A stretch of DNA of 64,000 bases, from assembly GCA_963716685.1 (NCBI GenBank), contig CAVQTR010000003.1, forward strand, positions 1,302,001 through 1,366,000, written 5' to 3'. The stretch comes from JALYXI01 sp963716685. GTDB taxonomy: Bacteria > Acidobacteriota > Terriglobia > Bryobacterales > Bryobacteraceae. Below, in pieces: positions 18,101 through 25,768 of this stretch. The notes beneath the pieces were generated by a model, which ran no database searches, had not been told where the DNA came from, and was given only the letters and a program-made list of their open reading frames with translations. Both the position numbers and the translations under genes were made by a program. The first letter of the stretch is position 1, and the number at the start of each line of letters is the position of its first letter.

Positions 18101-18455
18101 GGTTCCCGGACAGGATGGCAACCTCCCGGCCGATCAGCGCACCTGGAAGCACTGGTTCAACACCGCCGCGTTCACTCAGGCCACATACGGGCAGTTCGGC
18201 ACCTCACCCCGCACCAACGCCTTCCGCCTTCCCGGTCTGGTGAATTTCGATTTCTCCGCTAACAAGGAGTTTCGCTTCACCGAAAGACGCGGCCTGCAGT
18301 TCCGCGCCGAGATGTTCAACTTGTTTAACCACTTCAACCCCGACCCGCAAACCGTGGACACGAACATCAATTCGGCCACGTTCGGCGCCGTCGGCGGCGG
18401 TGTCTCCGGCATCACCACACGCGTCATCCAGCTCGGGCTGAAGCTGCACTTCTAA
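15126..18455 (+). CDS. Oar-like TonB-dependent receptor with carboxypeptidase-regulatory domain
   Basis: A 1109-residue outer-membrane protein. A signal peptide (to about residue 28, ending PSIRAQ) is followed by a carboxypeptidase-regulatory-like Ig domain (about 30-115: TATLVGTVTDTSSAAV, SYSLPFLPAGDYAV). The plug domain shows IVELPLNGRNFIQLAQLIPGV and QVSMVTKSGTNALNGT. The beta-barrel is rich in aromatic strands (FGANIGGPVVLPKLY, FFFFNWESGY, TINLGLRWDYF, FRAEMFNLFNHFNP) and ends in Phe, as barrel insertion requires. This class is strongly expanded in Acidobacteriota and is thought to take up oligosaccharides or peptides. No TonB/ExbBD gene is nearby. Start at ATG 15126 is supported by aaaaggggaaa. 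A perfect hairpin precedes it. Confidence 0.93.
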   Translation: MKTVHAGRRARLLLASVLLSLAVPSIRAQETTATLVGTVTDTSSAAVANVLIKAINLGTNTSRETQSDAAGSYSLPFLPAGDYAVTASISGFQSQKVDRMTLQVQQTARMDFKLTVGSVTESIQVAAAAAVLQTENATVGTVIDAGKIVELPLNGRNFIQLAQLIPGVQPGTPGSITVRRGRGSVGQTDAGFGSTSASANGQRDTADRFFLDGIETMDYDAVTYSFSPSIDAIAEFKVETSTYSAESGSAPGAQVSMVTKSGTNALNGTLWEFNRNDALTQSYDAIADKSVKPARLNRNQFGANIGGPVVLPKLYHGKDRTFFFFNWESGYVAQGAPVTPLTIPPAAIRTGDFSQVINAKTKAPLVINDPFSGSPFPGNIIPTSRLSPQALVFLQFVPQPNLNATAANNYLPVAYTALPYQRNYTTRIDHNLSQRDLLSGTYLFNDTYEASVPVWGHDQRNNLGRTQNAQASEIHTFSPTLINSARFGWHTFNEAEVFGTTNDPAYDVTGKMNLPGVSRLPLEYGPPSISISGPDGVFSVYNLQRQIGPRTRANSIFQYLDTFSWQRGSHSIKIGMEWNRRNVQFSQSRAPRGSFNFTGIYTGSALADFMLGYVASDNLNPTHTNTNLTDITQAYYIADDWKVTQRLTINLGLRWDYFAPYTQSDDKFADIYQNGFQLGNVYTPANSPYGRGLLQKNMKDFGPRFGFAYRPSFLGESVVRGGYGIYYTSEVSNAIFAMAEGDQATAGASVIGNLSGQPNIFFNNPFAAATNSGGLPFAVSNDQNLKDSYIQQWNLNVQKKLPGNIVLDVGYVGSKGTRLIVTYPDLNMPLTIVDPRTAGLGSVASRRPDQLFQRAVTADKSVGNSIYHALQTKAERRMGQGLTFLLAYTFAKSISGPSDIGGQIGGGFYIGTPQNPYYARGDRSVSGFDLKHRVVATVLYDIPFAHHLHGPARYALDGWQLSTIMTAQTGFPSPVTSNLDTTGTGITSRPNQVPGQDGNLPADQRTWKHWFNTAAFTQATYGQFGTSPRTNAFRLPGLVNFDFSANKEFRFTERRGLQFRAEMFNLFNHFNPDPQTVDTNINSATFGAVGGGVSGITTRVIQLGLKLHF

Positions 18456-18467
18456 CCAGCCGCCCGG

Positions 18468-18863
18468 CTATTGCGTTTTCGCCTGACAGTGGAAATTGGC
18501 CTGTGGCTTAGTGACGGCTTTATTGTCTTCATCCACGGCCACATACCCGGCCTGACAGACATACAACTGGAACATCCCCACCTTGGGGACCACCCCGCCT
18601 GCCAGCCTCCCCACGGAATCGCTCGCGCCCGGCCGCAGGTCCATCGTCCCGGTTGCGCCCGACCCGTTCTTGGCCACAAACATCACCGTCAGCGTCTGCG
18701 CGCAGTGGTTCTTGAAGCTGAGGTAGTTATACATCCCCGGATCGTAGAACTCCTCGATGCAGCTGTTCAGCGAACGAATCTTGTGTACCTGAGCGGATGC
18801 GCTCGCAGCGCAAAGAATCAGGCAAATCGCGGCCGGTATCGCGCCAGTCAACGCACGTCGCAT
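18468..18863 (-). CDS. Small secreted protein of unknown function
   Basis: A 131-residue protein with a clear signal peptide (RRALTGAIPAAICLILCAASASAQ). The mature part of about 107 residues contains four Cys residues (SLNSCIEEF, FKNHCAQTL, LYVCQAGY, FHCQAKTQ), which suggests two disulfides. The sequence around YNYLSFKNHCAQTLTVMFVAK and KVGMFQLYVC resembles small beta-sandwich secreted proteins with a conserved Asn-x-Cys, but I cannot name a family. I chose ATG 18861-18863 because the hydrophobic leader begins there. It is convergent with the intact TonB-dependent receptor gene, 12 bases apart, and divergent from the hydrolase fusion gene. Confidence 0.7.
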   Translation of the reverse strand: MRRALTGAIPAAICLILCAASASAQVHKIRSLNSCIEEFYDPGMYNYLSFKNHCAQTLTVMFVAKNGSGATGTMDLRPGASDSVGRLAGGVVPKVGMFQLYVCQAGYVAVDEDNKAVTKPQANFHCQAKTQ

Positions 18864-18957
18864 TTGGGTAGCTCCCGCACAACAGCCAGCAAGCGGGATG
18901 CCACGCGTCCGCACCCGATATACTAAATCGCGAACATTCACGAATCAGGCCCACCCC

Positions 18958-21516
18958 ATGCTCTCTTTCCGTCGCACTCCTGTCTCCGCGCTGGCTCTCC
19001 TCACTGCCCTTGCCTCCCCCTCACTCCGCTCCGCCGAAACGGAACTGAAGGACAGCGCCGGCAAAACGGTCGTACGCTACGTCGTCGAAGCGCCCGAAGG
19101 CATCGCACCCGCGGGCACCAAAGATCCCGCCAAACAGGTCGGCCTCATTCTCTGCTCCGCCGAACATGACCGGCCCACTGGCGATGAGATCCTCCCCGTG
19201 CGCGCCGCCCTCCAGCGGCTCGGCGTCGCCAAAAACTACGTCCTCCTCGCCGGTCACTCCCAGGCCCAGAAGTTTGGACCCGCCGACGACCAGCCTCTCG
19301 AAACCCTCATCCGCTGGGCCATGAAGACCTACCCCGTCAATCCCCGCCGCATTTACATGTACGGCAAAGGCGAGGGCGGCAAAATCTCCGGCGAATTCAC
19401 CATGCTCCATCCGGATCTGGTCACCGCCGGCATCAGCTACAGCTGGGGCATGTGGCGCATGCCCGCCGAAGTCATGCCCGATGGCAGCGACACCCTGAAC
19501 CCGCGCACCGCGCCCGAGTTCTACATGGTCCTCGGGCTGCGCGACCTCAGTTATCACATCACCACCGTTCGCGATGCCTATCAGCGCATGAACGCCAAGG
19601 GCTACCACGTCATCTACCGCGAATTCCCGGACCTCGGCGCCCGCACATACCACCCGCCCAGCAATGACGATGCTCTCGCCTGGGCCACCGCGCTCCGCAA
19701 CAAAGACGTACCGCTCTCGCCCCAGGAACACGCGCTGCTGTCAAAACCGGAGATCAATTCCGAAGGTTGGATCCCCAATCTTGCGCTGGTGGGCGGCTCG
19801 CCCGCGGGAGCCGTTATCCAAAAACTGCTCGCCTCGCCCGACGCCAAAGTGCGAGCCGCCGCCGCCGAAACCTGCTCCCGCGCCGGCTTTGACCAAGCCA
19901 CGGTAGCAGCCCTCGCCACACTCGTCCACGATCCCTCCGCGCCCGTGCGCCATGCCGCGTTCCGCGCCCTCGCCGTTCATGCCAACTGGCGCTCCGCCGC
20001 CGCTCAGCGCGCGCTGGTTGATGTCGCTCTCCACCCCGAGACCGCCTCCGCCGAAGAAGACCGCGTTTCCGCCGTTGATGGCATTGCTGCCGCCGCACGC
20101 CTCCAGCTGCCCGGCGCCCGTCAGGATCCGCCTCTCTTCGCGGCGCTCGTCACGCTCCTCACTGACAGGAATGAAGAGCTGCGCACCATGGCCGCCAACC
20201 TCCTCGCGCCCGTCCGCGACCCCGGCTATCGCGGCGACCTCGGCCGCCCCGAGCAGCGCGCGCCCGTTGGCGGATGGCAACACTGGCTCGATGGCGTCAC
20301 CGTCAAAGCCGCCGACTACCGCGCCGATGCCCAGGTCTGTACCGGCCGCACTTCCACCGGCAATTCGCCCGTCGATGCGTATTGCCAGGGCATCGCCTCG
20401 GCCAATCCCGTGCAGGCTTTCCGCGACATTCTCCAGTCCGCCGAACAGGGCTACATTCCCGCGCAGGCCATGGTCGGCATGCTCTACGCCGTAGCCAAAG
20501 GCACGCCGCAAAGTTTCCCCGAAGCCGTGCAATGGTGGACCAAAGCCGCCGAACACGGCCATTCCCTTGCCGCGCAGAGCTGCTCGATGGCTTACCGGGG
20601 CGTCGTCGGCGTGAAGAGCGATCCCGTCCTCTCCGCTAAATGGGCCGCCGTCGCGCAGGATCGCGTGCCGGCCGTTCCCACCGGTCACATCCCCACGCCC
20701 GATGTCGATCTCGTCTACTGGACACTCGGCCAGTCCTCCGCCGCCACCCCCGTTATCGCGGTAAACGGCGGGCCCGGCCTGTCCCACATCTATATGTGGC
20801 AGAACGATGTCTGGCCGCGGCTCACGCAATATGGGGGACACGACCGCCAGATCGTTTTCTACGACCAACGCGGCACTGGCGCCTCCACGCTCGCCAGACC
20901 GGACGCGCCGCAAACCATGGAAGCTCAGGTCGCCGACCTCGACGCCGTGCGCAATCACCTCCGCTTCGATCGCATTGATCTGGTGGGCGATTCGTACGGA
21001 GGCCTGCTCGCCATGGCTTATACCGCCGCGCACCCCGAACACGTCCGCCGGCTCGTGCTGTCGGACTCTGCCGCACCCGTCTGGAGCGGCATCGTGCATC
21101 TCTTCCCGCAGGTATTCCCGGACAAGCTCGCCGCGCCAGCCTCACAGCCCGTCGGCCCCGAACAGGCGCTCCGCAGTCACTTCGAAAAGATCTTCTACAG
21201 CGAAGAAAAGCGCGACGCCTATCTTGCCGGCGCGAAGGATCTCGGCTCCTCCCCCAAAACTGCCGCTGACGTTCGCAAAGCCACCCCGGGCCTCGATCTC
21301 ACCCCGGCTCTCGCCAAATTCCAGTGTTCCACCCTCGTGATCACCGGAAGGTACGACATGAACGTCGCCCCGCTCACCGCCTGGAAAATCCACCAGGCCA
21401 TCCCCGGCTCCACGTTCGCCGTCTTCGAAAAAAGCGGCCATCTCCCGTACTACGAAGAACCCGAAAAATACATCCAGGTCATCGGCGATTTCCTCGATTC
21501 CAACCAGCCACGGTGA
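18958..21516 (+). CDS. Four-module secreted protein: degenerate esterase, HEAT repeats, Sel1 repeats, proline iminopeptidase-like hydrolase
   Basis: An 852-residue protein with a signal peptide (LSFRRTPVSALALLTALASPSLRSA). Module 1 (about 25-255) has an alpha/beta-hydrolase pattern, but at the nucleophile elbow it reads YGKGEGGK, with Gly138 where Ser should be, so it is probably inactive. Module 2 (about 270-430) is HEAT-like (SPDAKVRAAAAETC, DPSAPVRHAAFRALA, DRNEELRTMAANLL). Module 3 (about 490-565) contains Sel1 repeats (PAQAMVGMLYAVAKGT, PEAVQWWTKAAEHGH). Module 4 (about 585-850) is an S33 proline-iminopeptidase-like hydrolase: oxyanion loop NGGPG at 603-607, DQRGTGAS, nucleophile Ser679 in VGDSYGG, Asp in GRYDMN, His in SGHLPYYEEP. 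I know of no described protein with this order of modules. Confidence 0.85.
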   Translation: MLSFRRTPVSALALLTALASPSLRSAETELKDSAGKTVVRYVVEAPEGIAPAGTKDPAKQVGLILCSAEHDRPTGDEILPVRAALQRLGVAKNYVLLAGHSQAQKFGPADDQPLETLIRWAMKTYPVNPRRIYMYGKGEGGKISGEFTMLHPDLVTAGISYSWGMWRMPAEVMPDGSDTLNPRTAPEFYMVLGLRDLSYHITTVRDAYQRMNAKGYHVIYREFPDLGARTYHPPSNDDALAWATALRNKDVPLSPQEHALLSKPEINSEGWIPNLALVGGSPAGAVIQKLLASPDAKVRAAAAETCSRAGFDQATVAALATLVHDPSAPVRHAAFRALAVHANWRSAAAQRALVDVALHPETASAEEDRVSAVDGIAAAARLQLPGARQDPPLFAALVTLLTDRNEELRTMAANLLAPVRDPGYRGDLGRPEQRAPVGGWQHWLDGVTVKAADYRADAQVCTGRTSTGNSPVDAYCQGIASANPVQAFRDILQSAEQGYIPAQAMVGMLYAVAKGTPQSFPEAVQWWTKAAEHGHSLAAQSCSMAYRGVVGVKSDPVLSAKWAAVAQDRVPAVPTGHIPTPDVDLVYWTLGQSSAATPVIAVNGGPGLSHIYMWQNDVWPRLTQYGGHDRQIVFYDQRGTGASTLARPDAPQTMEAQVADLDAVRNHLRFDRIDLVGDSYGGLLAMAYTAAHPEHVRRLVLSDSAAPVWSGIVHLFPQVFPDKLAAPASQPVGPEQALRSHFEKIFYSEEKRDAYLAGAKDLGSSPKTAADVRKATPGLDLTPALAKFQCSTLVITGRYDMNVAPLTAWKIHQAIPGSTFAVFEKSGHLPYYEEPEKYIQVIGDFLDSNQPR

Positions 21517-21656
21517 AAGCTTTCCGAACTCTGTGAGATCTCTCTGGCTCATCATTGGGTTGGCACTGCCGGCCTGGAGCGCGCCCACGTTTCAGCCGCC
21601 GAGTGTCACTCGCCACCGGACGACAGATTCTATTCTGTGAAGAAGACGAGGGTGGC

Positions 21657-22097
21657 ATGGGCCACCGCTTCCGCGGCCTCTACACCGTCGCGCCTTCATC
21701 GAACATCTCTTGCGCGCCAAAGAACATCCAACCAAGTGTGGATTTCACTTCTGTGCCCACCTGTGAACTCTGCCGGCGGGAGGGCGTGTCGGTCACCCGT
21801 CACCATCTGATCCCGCGCGCCGTCCATCGCCGCCCCCGCACCGCTCGCTCGTTCCCGCAGGAAGAACTCAACACCCGCATCGCGATGCTCTGCCGGGCCT
21901 GTCACAAATTCATTCACACCGTGCTGAGCGAAAAAGAACTTGCCGCCGAGTACAGCACCTTGGAAAAGCTGCGCGCCCACCCGGAAATCCACAAGTTCCT
22001 CCAATGGGTGGCCAACAAACCGCCCGACCTCCGCGTCCGCTCCCGCAAAACGCGCTCTCCCCGATGGCGATCCACCGACAAGTGGTCGCGCTCCTAG
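21657..22097 (+). CDS. Small HNH-type protein with zinc-binding cysteines
   Basis: About 146 residues from ATG 21657. The recognisable core is CELCRREGVSVTRHHLIPRA, then NTRIAMLCRACHKFIHTVLS and a helical tail (EKELAAEYSTLEKLRAH). Two CxxC pairs and the VTRHHLIPR block match a family of HNH/beta-beta-alpha-metal proteins that are mostly compact, about 100-120 residues. The catalytic-type His pair is RHH, and the second motif gives Asn plus His (N...CHKFIH). Relatives usually begin just before the first Cys, so GTG 21738 or GTG 21753 is an alternative start. It follows the hydrolase fusion by 140 bases. There is no methylase or phage context, so a restriction role is not supported. The C-terminus is basic. 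Confidence 0.7.
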   Translation: MGHRFRGLYTVAPSSNISCAPKNIQPSVDFTSVPTCELCRREGVSVTRHHLIPRAVHRRPRTARSFPQEELNTRIAMLCRACHKFIHTVLSEKELAAEYSTLEKLRAHPEIHKFLQWVANKPPDLRVRSRKTRSPRWRSTDKWSRS

Positions 22098-23242
22098 AGC
22101 CCTCTTCCAATGGACGCGATCTCTTCCATCACGCGATCCAATTCCTCGTCTGCGGTATAAAAATGAGGTGCGATGCGGATCCCGGCGTTCGGCCGGTAAT
22201 CCACCAGCACTTCCCGGCGCGCCAGCTCGCGCGTCACTTCTTTGCCCCGCGGCACATCGATCACCACCACCCCGCCGCGCCGTGCCGGCTCCCGGCACGA
22301 AGCCACCGGGAAACCCGCCTCGTCCGCAAGCTCGATCAGGCGTTCCGTCTGCCGCAGCGACTTCGCCCGAATCGCCTCCACGCCAATCTCATTCACAATC
22401 TGATACCCGGATCGCGCCGAGTAAAGCGCGGGAATGTTCGGTGTCCCGTTCAAAAAACGGAATGCGTCCTCCGCAAAATCGATCGGCCCTGATTGAAACG
22501 CAAACGGCTCGCGATGTGCCATCCACCCCGTCGCCGTCGGCCGCAGCTGGCCCCGCAGCTCAGGCCGGACATACAGATACCCTGCGCCCGGTCCGCCGCA
22601 CAGCCACTTCACCGAACCGCCCGTCGCGAAATCCACTCCCGCGGTGTGAACATCCACCGGCACCGTTCCCGCCGATTGATACAGGTCCGCGATCACCAGC
22701 GCTCTCAATTCGTGCGCGCGCCGGGTGATCGCCGCAATGTCCTGCACGAACGAACTGCGGAAGGCCACATGTGAAACCGACACCAGCTGCGTTTCTTCAT
22801 CGATCGCCTCCAGCAGCCGTTCCAGCGGTACCGTCGCGCCATCGGGTGAAGGTACCGGGCAAACGCGCGCCCCCTGCCGCTCGAGCTCATGATAGATGTA
22901 GTCGTTCGAGGGAAAGTTCAGCCCATCAGTCACGATCCGGTTGCGCGCGCTCCGCCAGTCGAAGCAGGACGTTACCAGTGACTGGCACACCGACACATTC
23001 TGGTGCATCACCACTTCGCCGGAAGCCGCGCCGATGATCGACCCAATGAGATCGCCCACCGTCACCGGCATCTCCCACCAGCCTTCCTCCCACGCGCGCA
23101 CTCCCCGTGTTGCCCACGTCTGCGCAAACTCCTGCATCGCGCTCGCCGCGCCCGCGGGCATCGCGCCCAGCGAGTGGCTCACCAGGTAAGTGGTGTGCGC
23201 CAGGATAGGGAATTCTTTTCTCCACGCCAGCAGTTCGTCCAT
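22094..23242 (-). CDS. Class V aminotransferase, kynureninase-like
   Basis: A 382-residue PLP enzyme of fold type I. The PLP-lysine is in TGGSVKWLCGGPGAGYLYV, and the phosphate-binding and pyridine-binding stretches are seen in TDGLNFPSNDYIY, VSVSHVAFRSSF and VIADLYQSAGTVPVDV. The SVKWLCGGPG signature is shared with kynureninases and related class V enzymes. A kynureninase proper is usually about 400-420 residues and sits with tryptophan catabolism genes. Here the neighbour is an amino-acid permease 4 bases upstream, so use of an imported amino acid is likely. The exact substrate is not determinable. It overlaps the convergent HNH gene by 4 bases. Confidence 0.85.
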   Translation of the reverse strand: MDELLAWRKEFPILAHTTYLVSHSLGAMPAGAASAMQEFAQTWATRGVRAWEEGWWEMPVTVGDLIGSIIGAASGEVVMHQNVSVCQSLVTSCFDWRSARNRIVTDGLNFPSNDYIYHELERQGARVCPVPSPDGATVPLERLLEAIDEETQLVSVSHVAFRSSFVQDIAAITRRAHELRALVIADLYQSAGTVPVDVHTAGVDFATGGSVKWLCGGPGAGYLYVRPELRGQLRPTATGWMAHREPFAFQSGPIDFAEDAFRFLNGTPNIPALYSARSGYQIVNEIGVEAIRAKSLRQTERLIELADEAGFPVASCREPARRGGVVVIDVPRGKEVTRELARREVLVDYRPNAGIRIAPHFYTADEELDRVMEEIASIGRGL

Positions 23243-23246
23243 GTCG

Positions 23247-24620
23247 CTAAACGTGCGCCGGCGCCCGCTTCGGCGGCTCGGCCCGTCCCCCCTGACGCCG
23301 CCAAAGGAAATAGGCCGGCACCCCGGTCAGCATCAGGCCAAGGCTCGCGAAAGCGGCGCCCGGTCGCGTCACCAGCATATTGATCAGGAACCACAGCGTG
23401 ATCGCAAGGAACACCAGCGCCGTCACCGGGTATCCCGACAACCGGTACGGCCTCGGCAGCTCCGGTCGTGCGCGCCGCAGCACAATCACCGCCGCCACGG
23501 TCAGTCCGTAAAACACCCACGTGCCAAACAACGCATAGTCGATCAGCGATTCAAACGTCCCCGTCAGAATCAGAACCGCGGACCACACGCCCTGCGCCAC
23601 AATCGCGAATCCCGGCGTCTGGTTCACCGGATGGACTTCCGCGAACCGGCGGAAGAACAGCCCATCCTTCGCCTGCGCAAAATACACCCGCGGACTGGTC
23701 ATGAAACACCCGTTCAGCGTTCCCACCACCGAGATCAGGATCAGCAGCGAGACCACTTTCCCGCCCGCCGTCCCAAACACCGCCGCCGCCGCATCCGCGC
23801 CCACATGTTCACTCGCCGCAATCGCCGGAATCGAGAGCGTCCGCAGGTAGGCAAAGTTCGCCAGCAGGTAAAGCACCCCCACTGCCGCCGTGCCGTAGAG
23901 CAGCGCGCGCAGCACATTGCGCTGCGGACTTCGGATCTCACCCGCCACAAAGCTAAGCTGCATCCACCCGTCATAACTCATCAGACAGGCAATTAGCGCC
24001 ACCCCGAAACTGCCCGCCGAGATGCCGGAACGTCCGTGCGCCTCCGCAACGGGCGTCGCGCCCGGGTGCGAACTCAGAAAGAATGCCCCGCCCACGATGA
24101 TCAGAATCCCCGCCACCTTCACCAGCGTGAAGCTGTTCTGAATCATCGCCCCCAGCCGGACCCCGCGGTAATTCACCCACGTGAACAGAGCCAGCATCGC
24201 GAGGCTGAGTGGCTTCGCGAAACTCCCCAGCGGCACAAAGTAGCCGACATAAATCGAAAACACCACCGCCAGCCATGCCACCTGCGCGCTCCGCGACACC
24301 GTAAACAGGGACCAGCCGCAAAGAAACGCCGCCCCTGGTCCGTACGCCTCGCGTAGGAAGACATATTGCCCGCCCGTTGCCGGAAACGCCGCGCCCAGCT
24401 CCGCGCACGCCAGCGCGCCCATCAGCGAAACCGCGCCCCCCAGCACCCATACCGCCAGGATCATCGGCATCGAAGGCAGGCTGCGCGCCACCAGGTTGGG
24501 CACCAGAAAAATCCCGCCGCCGATCATACATCCCGCAACGATGGCAATCGAATCGGCCAGCGACAACCGCCGCGCGAGTTCCGCCGGGCCAGTTTCCCTT
24601 ATGATGTCCGTCAACGCCAT
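23247..24620 (-). CDS. APC-family amino acid permease
   Basis: A 457-residue membrane protein with about 12 hydrophobic helices. The N-terminal TM1 region reads SLADSIAIVAGCMIGGGIFLVPNLVARSL, which carries the G-S/M-IGxGIF unwound-helix motif of the APC superfamily (here GCMIGGGIF). Further features are GAALACAELGAAFPATGGQYVFLREAYG split over TM2-TM3 and SYDGWMQLSFVAGE in TM6. It is most like the AGT/LAT cluster of amino acid/H+ symporters or exchangers. Its stop codon lies 4 bases before the start of the class V aminotransferase, so uptake and transamination or cleavage are probably linked. No RNA regulatory element was seen in the 152 bases upstream. Confidence 0.92.
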   Translation of the reverse strand: MALTDIIRETGPAELARRLSLADSIAIVAGCMIGGGIFLVPNLVARSLPSMPMILAVWVLGGAVSLMGALACAELGAAFPATGGQYVFLREAYGPGAAFLCGWSLFTVSRSAQVAWLAVVFSIYVGYFVPLGSFAKPLSLAMLALFTWVNYRGVRLGAMIQNSFTLVKVAGILIIVGGAFFLSSHPGATPVAEAHGRSGISAGSFGVALIACLMSYDGWMQLSFVAGEIRSPQRNVLRALLYGTAAVGVLYLLANFAYLRTLSIPAIAASEHVGADAAAAVFGTAGGKVVSLLILISVVGTLNGCFMTSPRVYFAQAKDGLFFRRFAEVHPVNQTPGFAIVAQGVWSAVLILTGTFESLIDYALFGTWVFYGLTVAAVIVLRRARPELPRPYRLSGYPVTALVFLAITLWFLINMLVTRPGAAFASLGLMLTGVPAYFLWRRQGGRAEPPKRAPAHV

Positions 24621-24772
24621 GAAAGGTGGGGGAGCAGGGGTCCCTCAGCTTATCACGCGGCCAGGTAGCGATACCTGCTTCTTCAAAATCTCCACGCGGC
24701 GATTAGCCGCCCGCCCCGTCGACGAACCGGCCCGCGGCGCGAGCCGGGTTACAGCGAGTCACCAGGCCCGAA

Positions 24773-25768
24773 CTACTTCCGGTATGTCTTCTCGAACCCG
24801 TTGCGCGAGTTGCGCACCGTGAATGTGCCGTTTCTCTGCGCGGAAACTTCGATCCGATTCCCGGCATCCTCATTCTCGCGATTCGCCACGAACGCCTCAC
24901 CCGCGTTCTGCTCTCTCCCGCCGGCCTCCGAGTAATGCAGCTGCCACACATCCGGCATTCCGGGCGACGTGTGAAGCGTCCGCAGCGCCTCCGCGGAGCC
25001 CCCCTTGTCCTGCCCGTTGTTCATGATGGCCGCCCGCGGGTGAAGCGCATGCACAATCTGCGGCGAGCCCGACGTCTTCGTCCCATGGTGCGTGGTCATG
25101 TACAGATCCACGGTTCCCACCTTATTTACCGGACAAACCAGCTCATGCTCCTGGTTCCAGTAAAGGTCGCCAAAATCGGCGATGCGCAGATCGCCGAACG
25201 TGATCAGCAGCGCCAGCGAATGCGCGTTTTCTCCGGGGTCCACTGCCAGCGCCTGGTAACTCGCGCACAGCGGATTCGGCTGGCCGGCCCCGGGAAGCGG
25301 CTTCGCGATCGCATCCCCCGCTGAAGCAACCACCTGCACCTGTAGACCCGCCACCGGCACCCGGTCGCCCGGCTTCAGAACCGTATGCGGATACTTCGCG
25401 CGCACCGCCGCATAGGGCTCGAACACCGCTGCCGTCTTCTGATTCGATTTCTCGAAGCTGTCGCCATGGTCGAGGAAACGCCCGATCGGAATTTTCGCCG
25501 CCAGCTGCGGAACGCCACCCGCATGATCTCCGTGATAGTGTGTGATCACCAGATTGTCGATGCGCGAAACACCGGCAGCTTTTGCCGCCGCCAGAATGCG
25601 GTCCGCATCGCGGCCGGCATTGCCCGCATACCCGGTATCCACCAGCATCGATTCACCCGAAGGCGACACATACAGCGTCGATTTCCCGCCTTCCACATCG
25701 ATGGCGTAAATACGCAGCGTCTGCGCCGGCAGGCAGCACGCCGCCGCGAAAAGTAATAGGATCTTCAG
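24773..25768 (-). CDS. Secreted MBL-fold (ComEC-like) metallo-hydrolase with CTG start
   Basis: About 331 residues. The metallo-beta-lactamase motif HYHGDHAGG (HxHxDH) follows DNLVIT, with LVDTGY before it and further ligands in DFGDLYWNQEHEL and TTHHGTK. It is like the stand-alone relatives of the ComEC C-terminal domain. The frame has no ATG, GTG or TTG before the codon for V in IDVEGGK (GTG at 25694-25696), yet it clearly encodes a signal peptide upstream (KILLLFAAACCLPAQ). The only plausible start is CTG at 25766-25768, inside a CTGA overlap with the stop codon of the upstream receptor gene. The translational coupling is an inference; the signal peptide is visible in the sequence. Confidence 0.8.
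   Translation of the reverse strand: MKILLLFAAACCLPAQTLRIYAIDVEGGKSTLYVSPSGESMLVDTGYAGNAGRDADRILAAAKAAGVSRIDNLVITHYHGDHAGGVPQLAAKIPIGRFLDHGDSFEKSNQKTAAVFEPYAAVRAKYPHTVLKPGDRVPVAGLQVQVVASAGDAIAKPLPGAGQPNPLCASYQALAVDPGENAHSLALLITFGDLRIADFGDLYWNQEHELVCPVNKVGTVDLYMTTHHGTKTSGSPQIVHALHPRAAIMNNGQDKGGSAEALRTLHTSPGMPDVWQLHYSEAGGREQNAGEAFVANRENEDAGNRIEVSAQRNGTFTVRNSRNGFEKTYRK

Noticed and set aside
18458..18469. AGCC-GCCC-GGCT hairpin between convergent genes as a terminator
   Set aside because: The stem is only 4-5 bp, there is no T-run, and it includes a stop codon; too weak to call.
22094..24620. Aminotransferase plus permease as a tryptophan/kynurenine catabolic operon
   Set aside because: No tryptophan dioxygenase, formamidase or anthranilate gene is present; only a general amino-acid role is supported.
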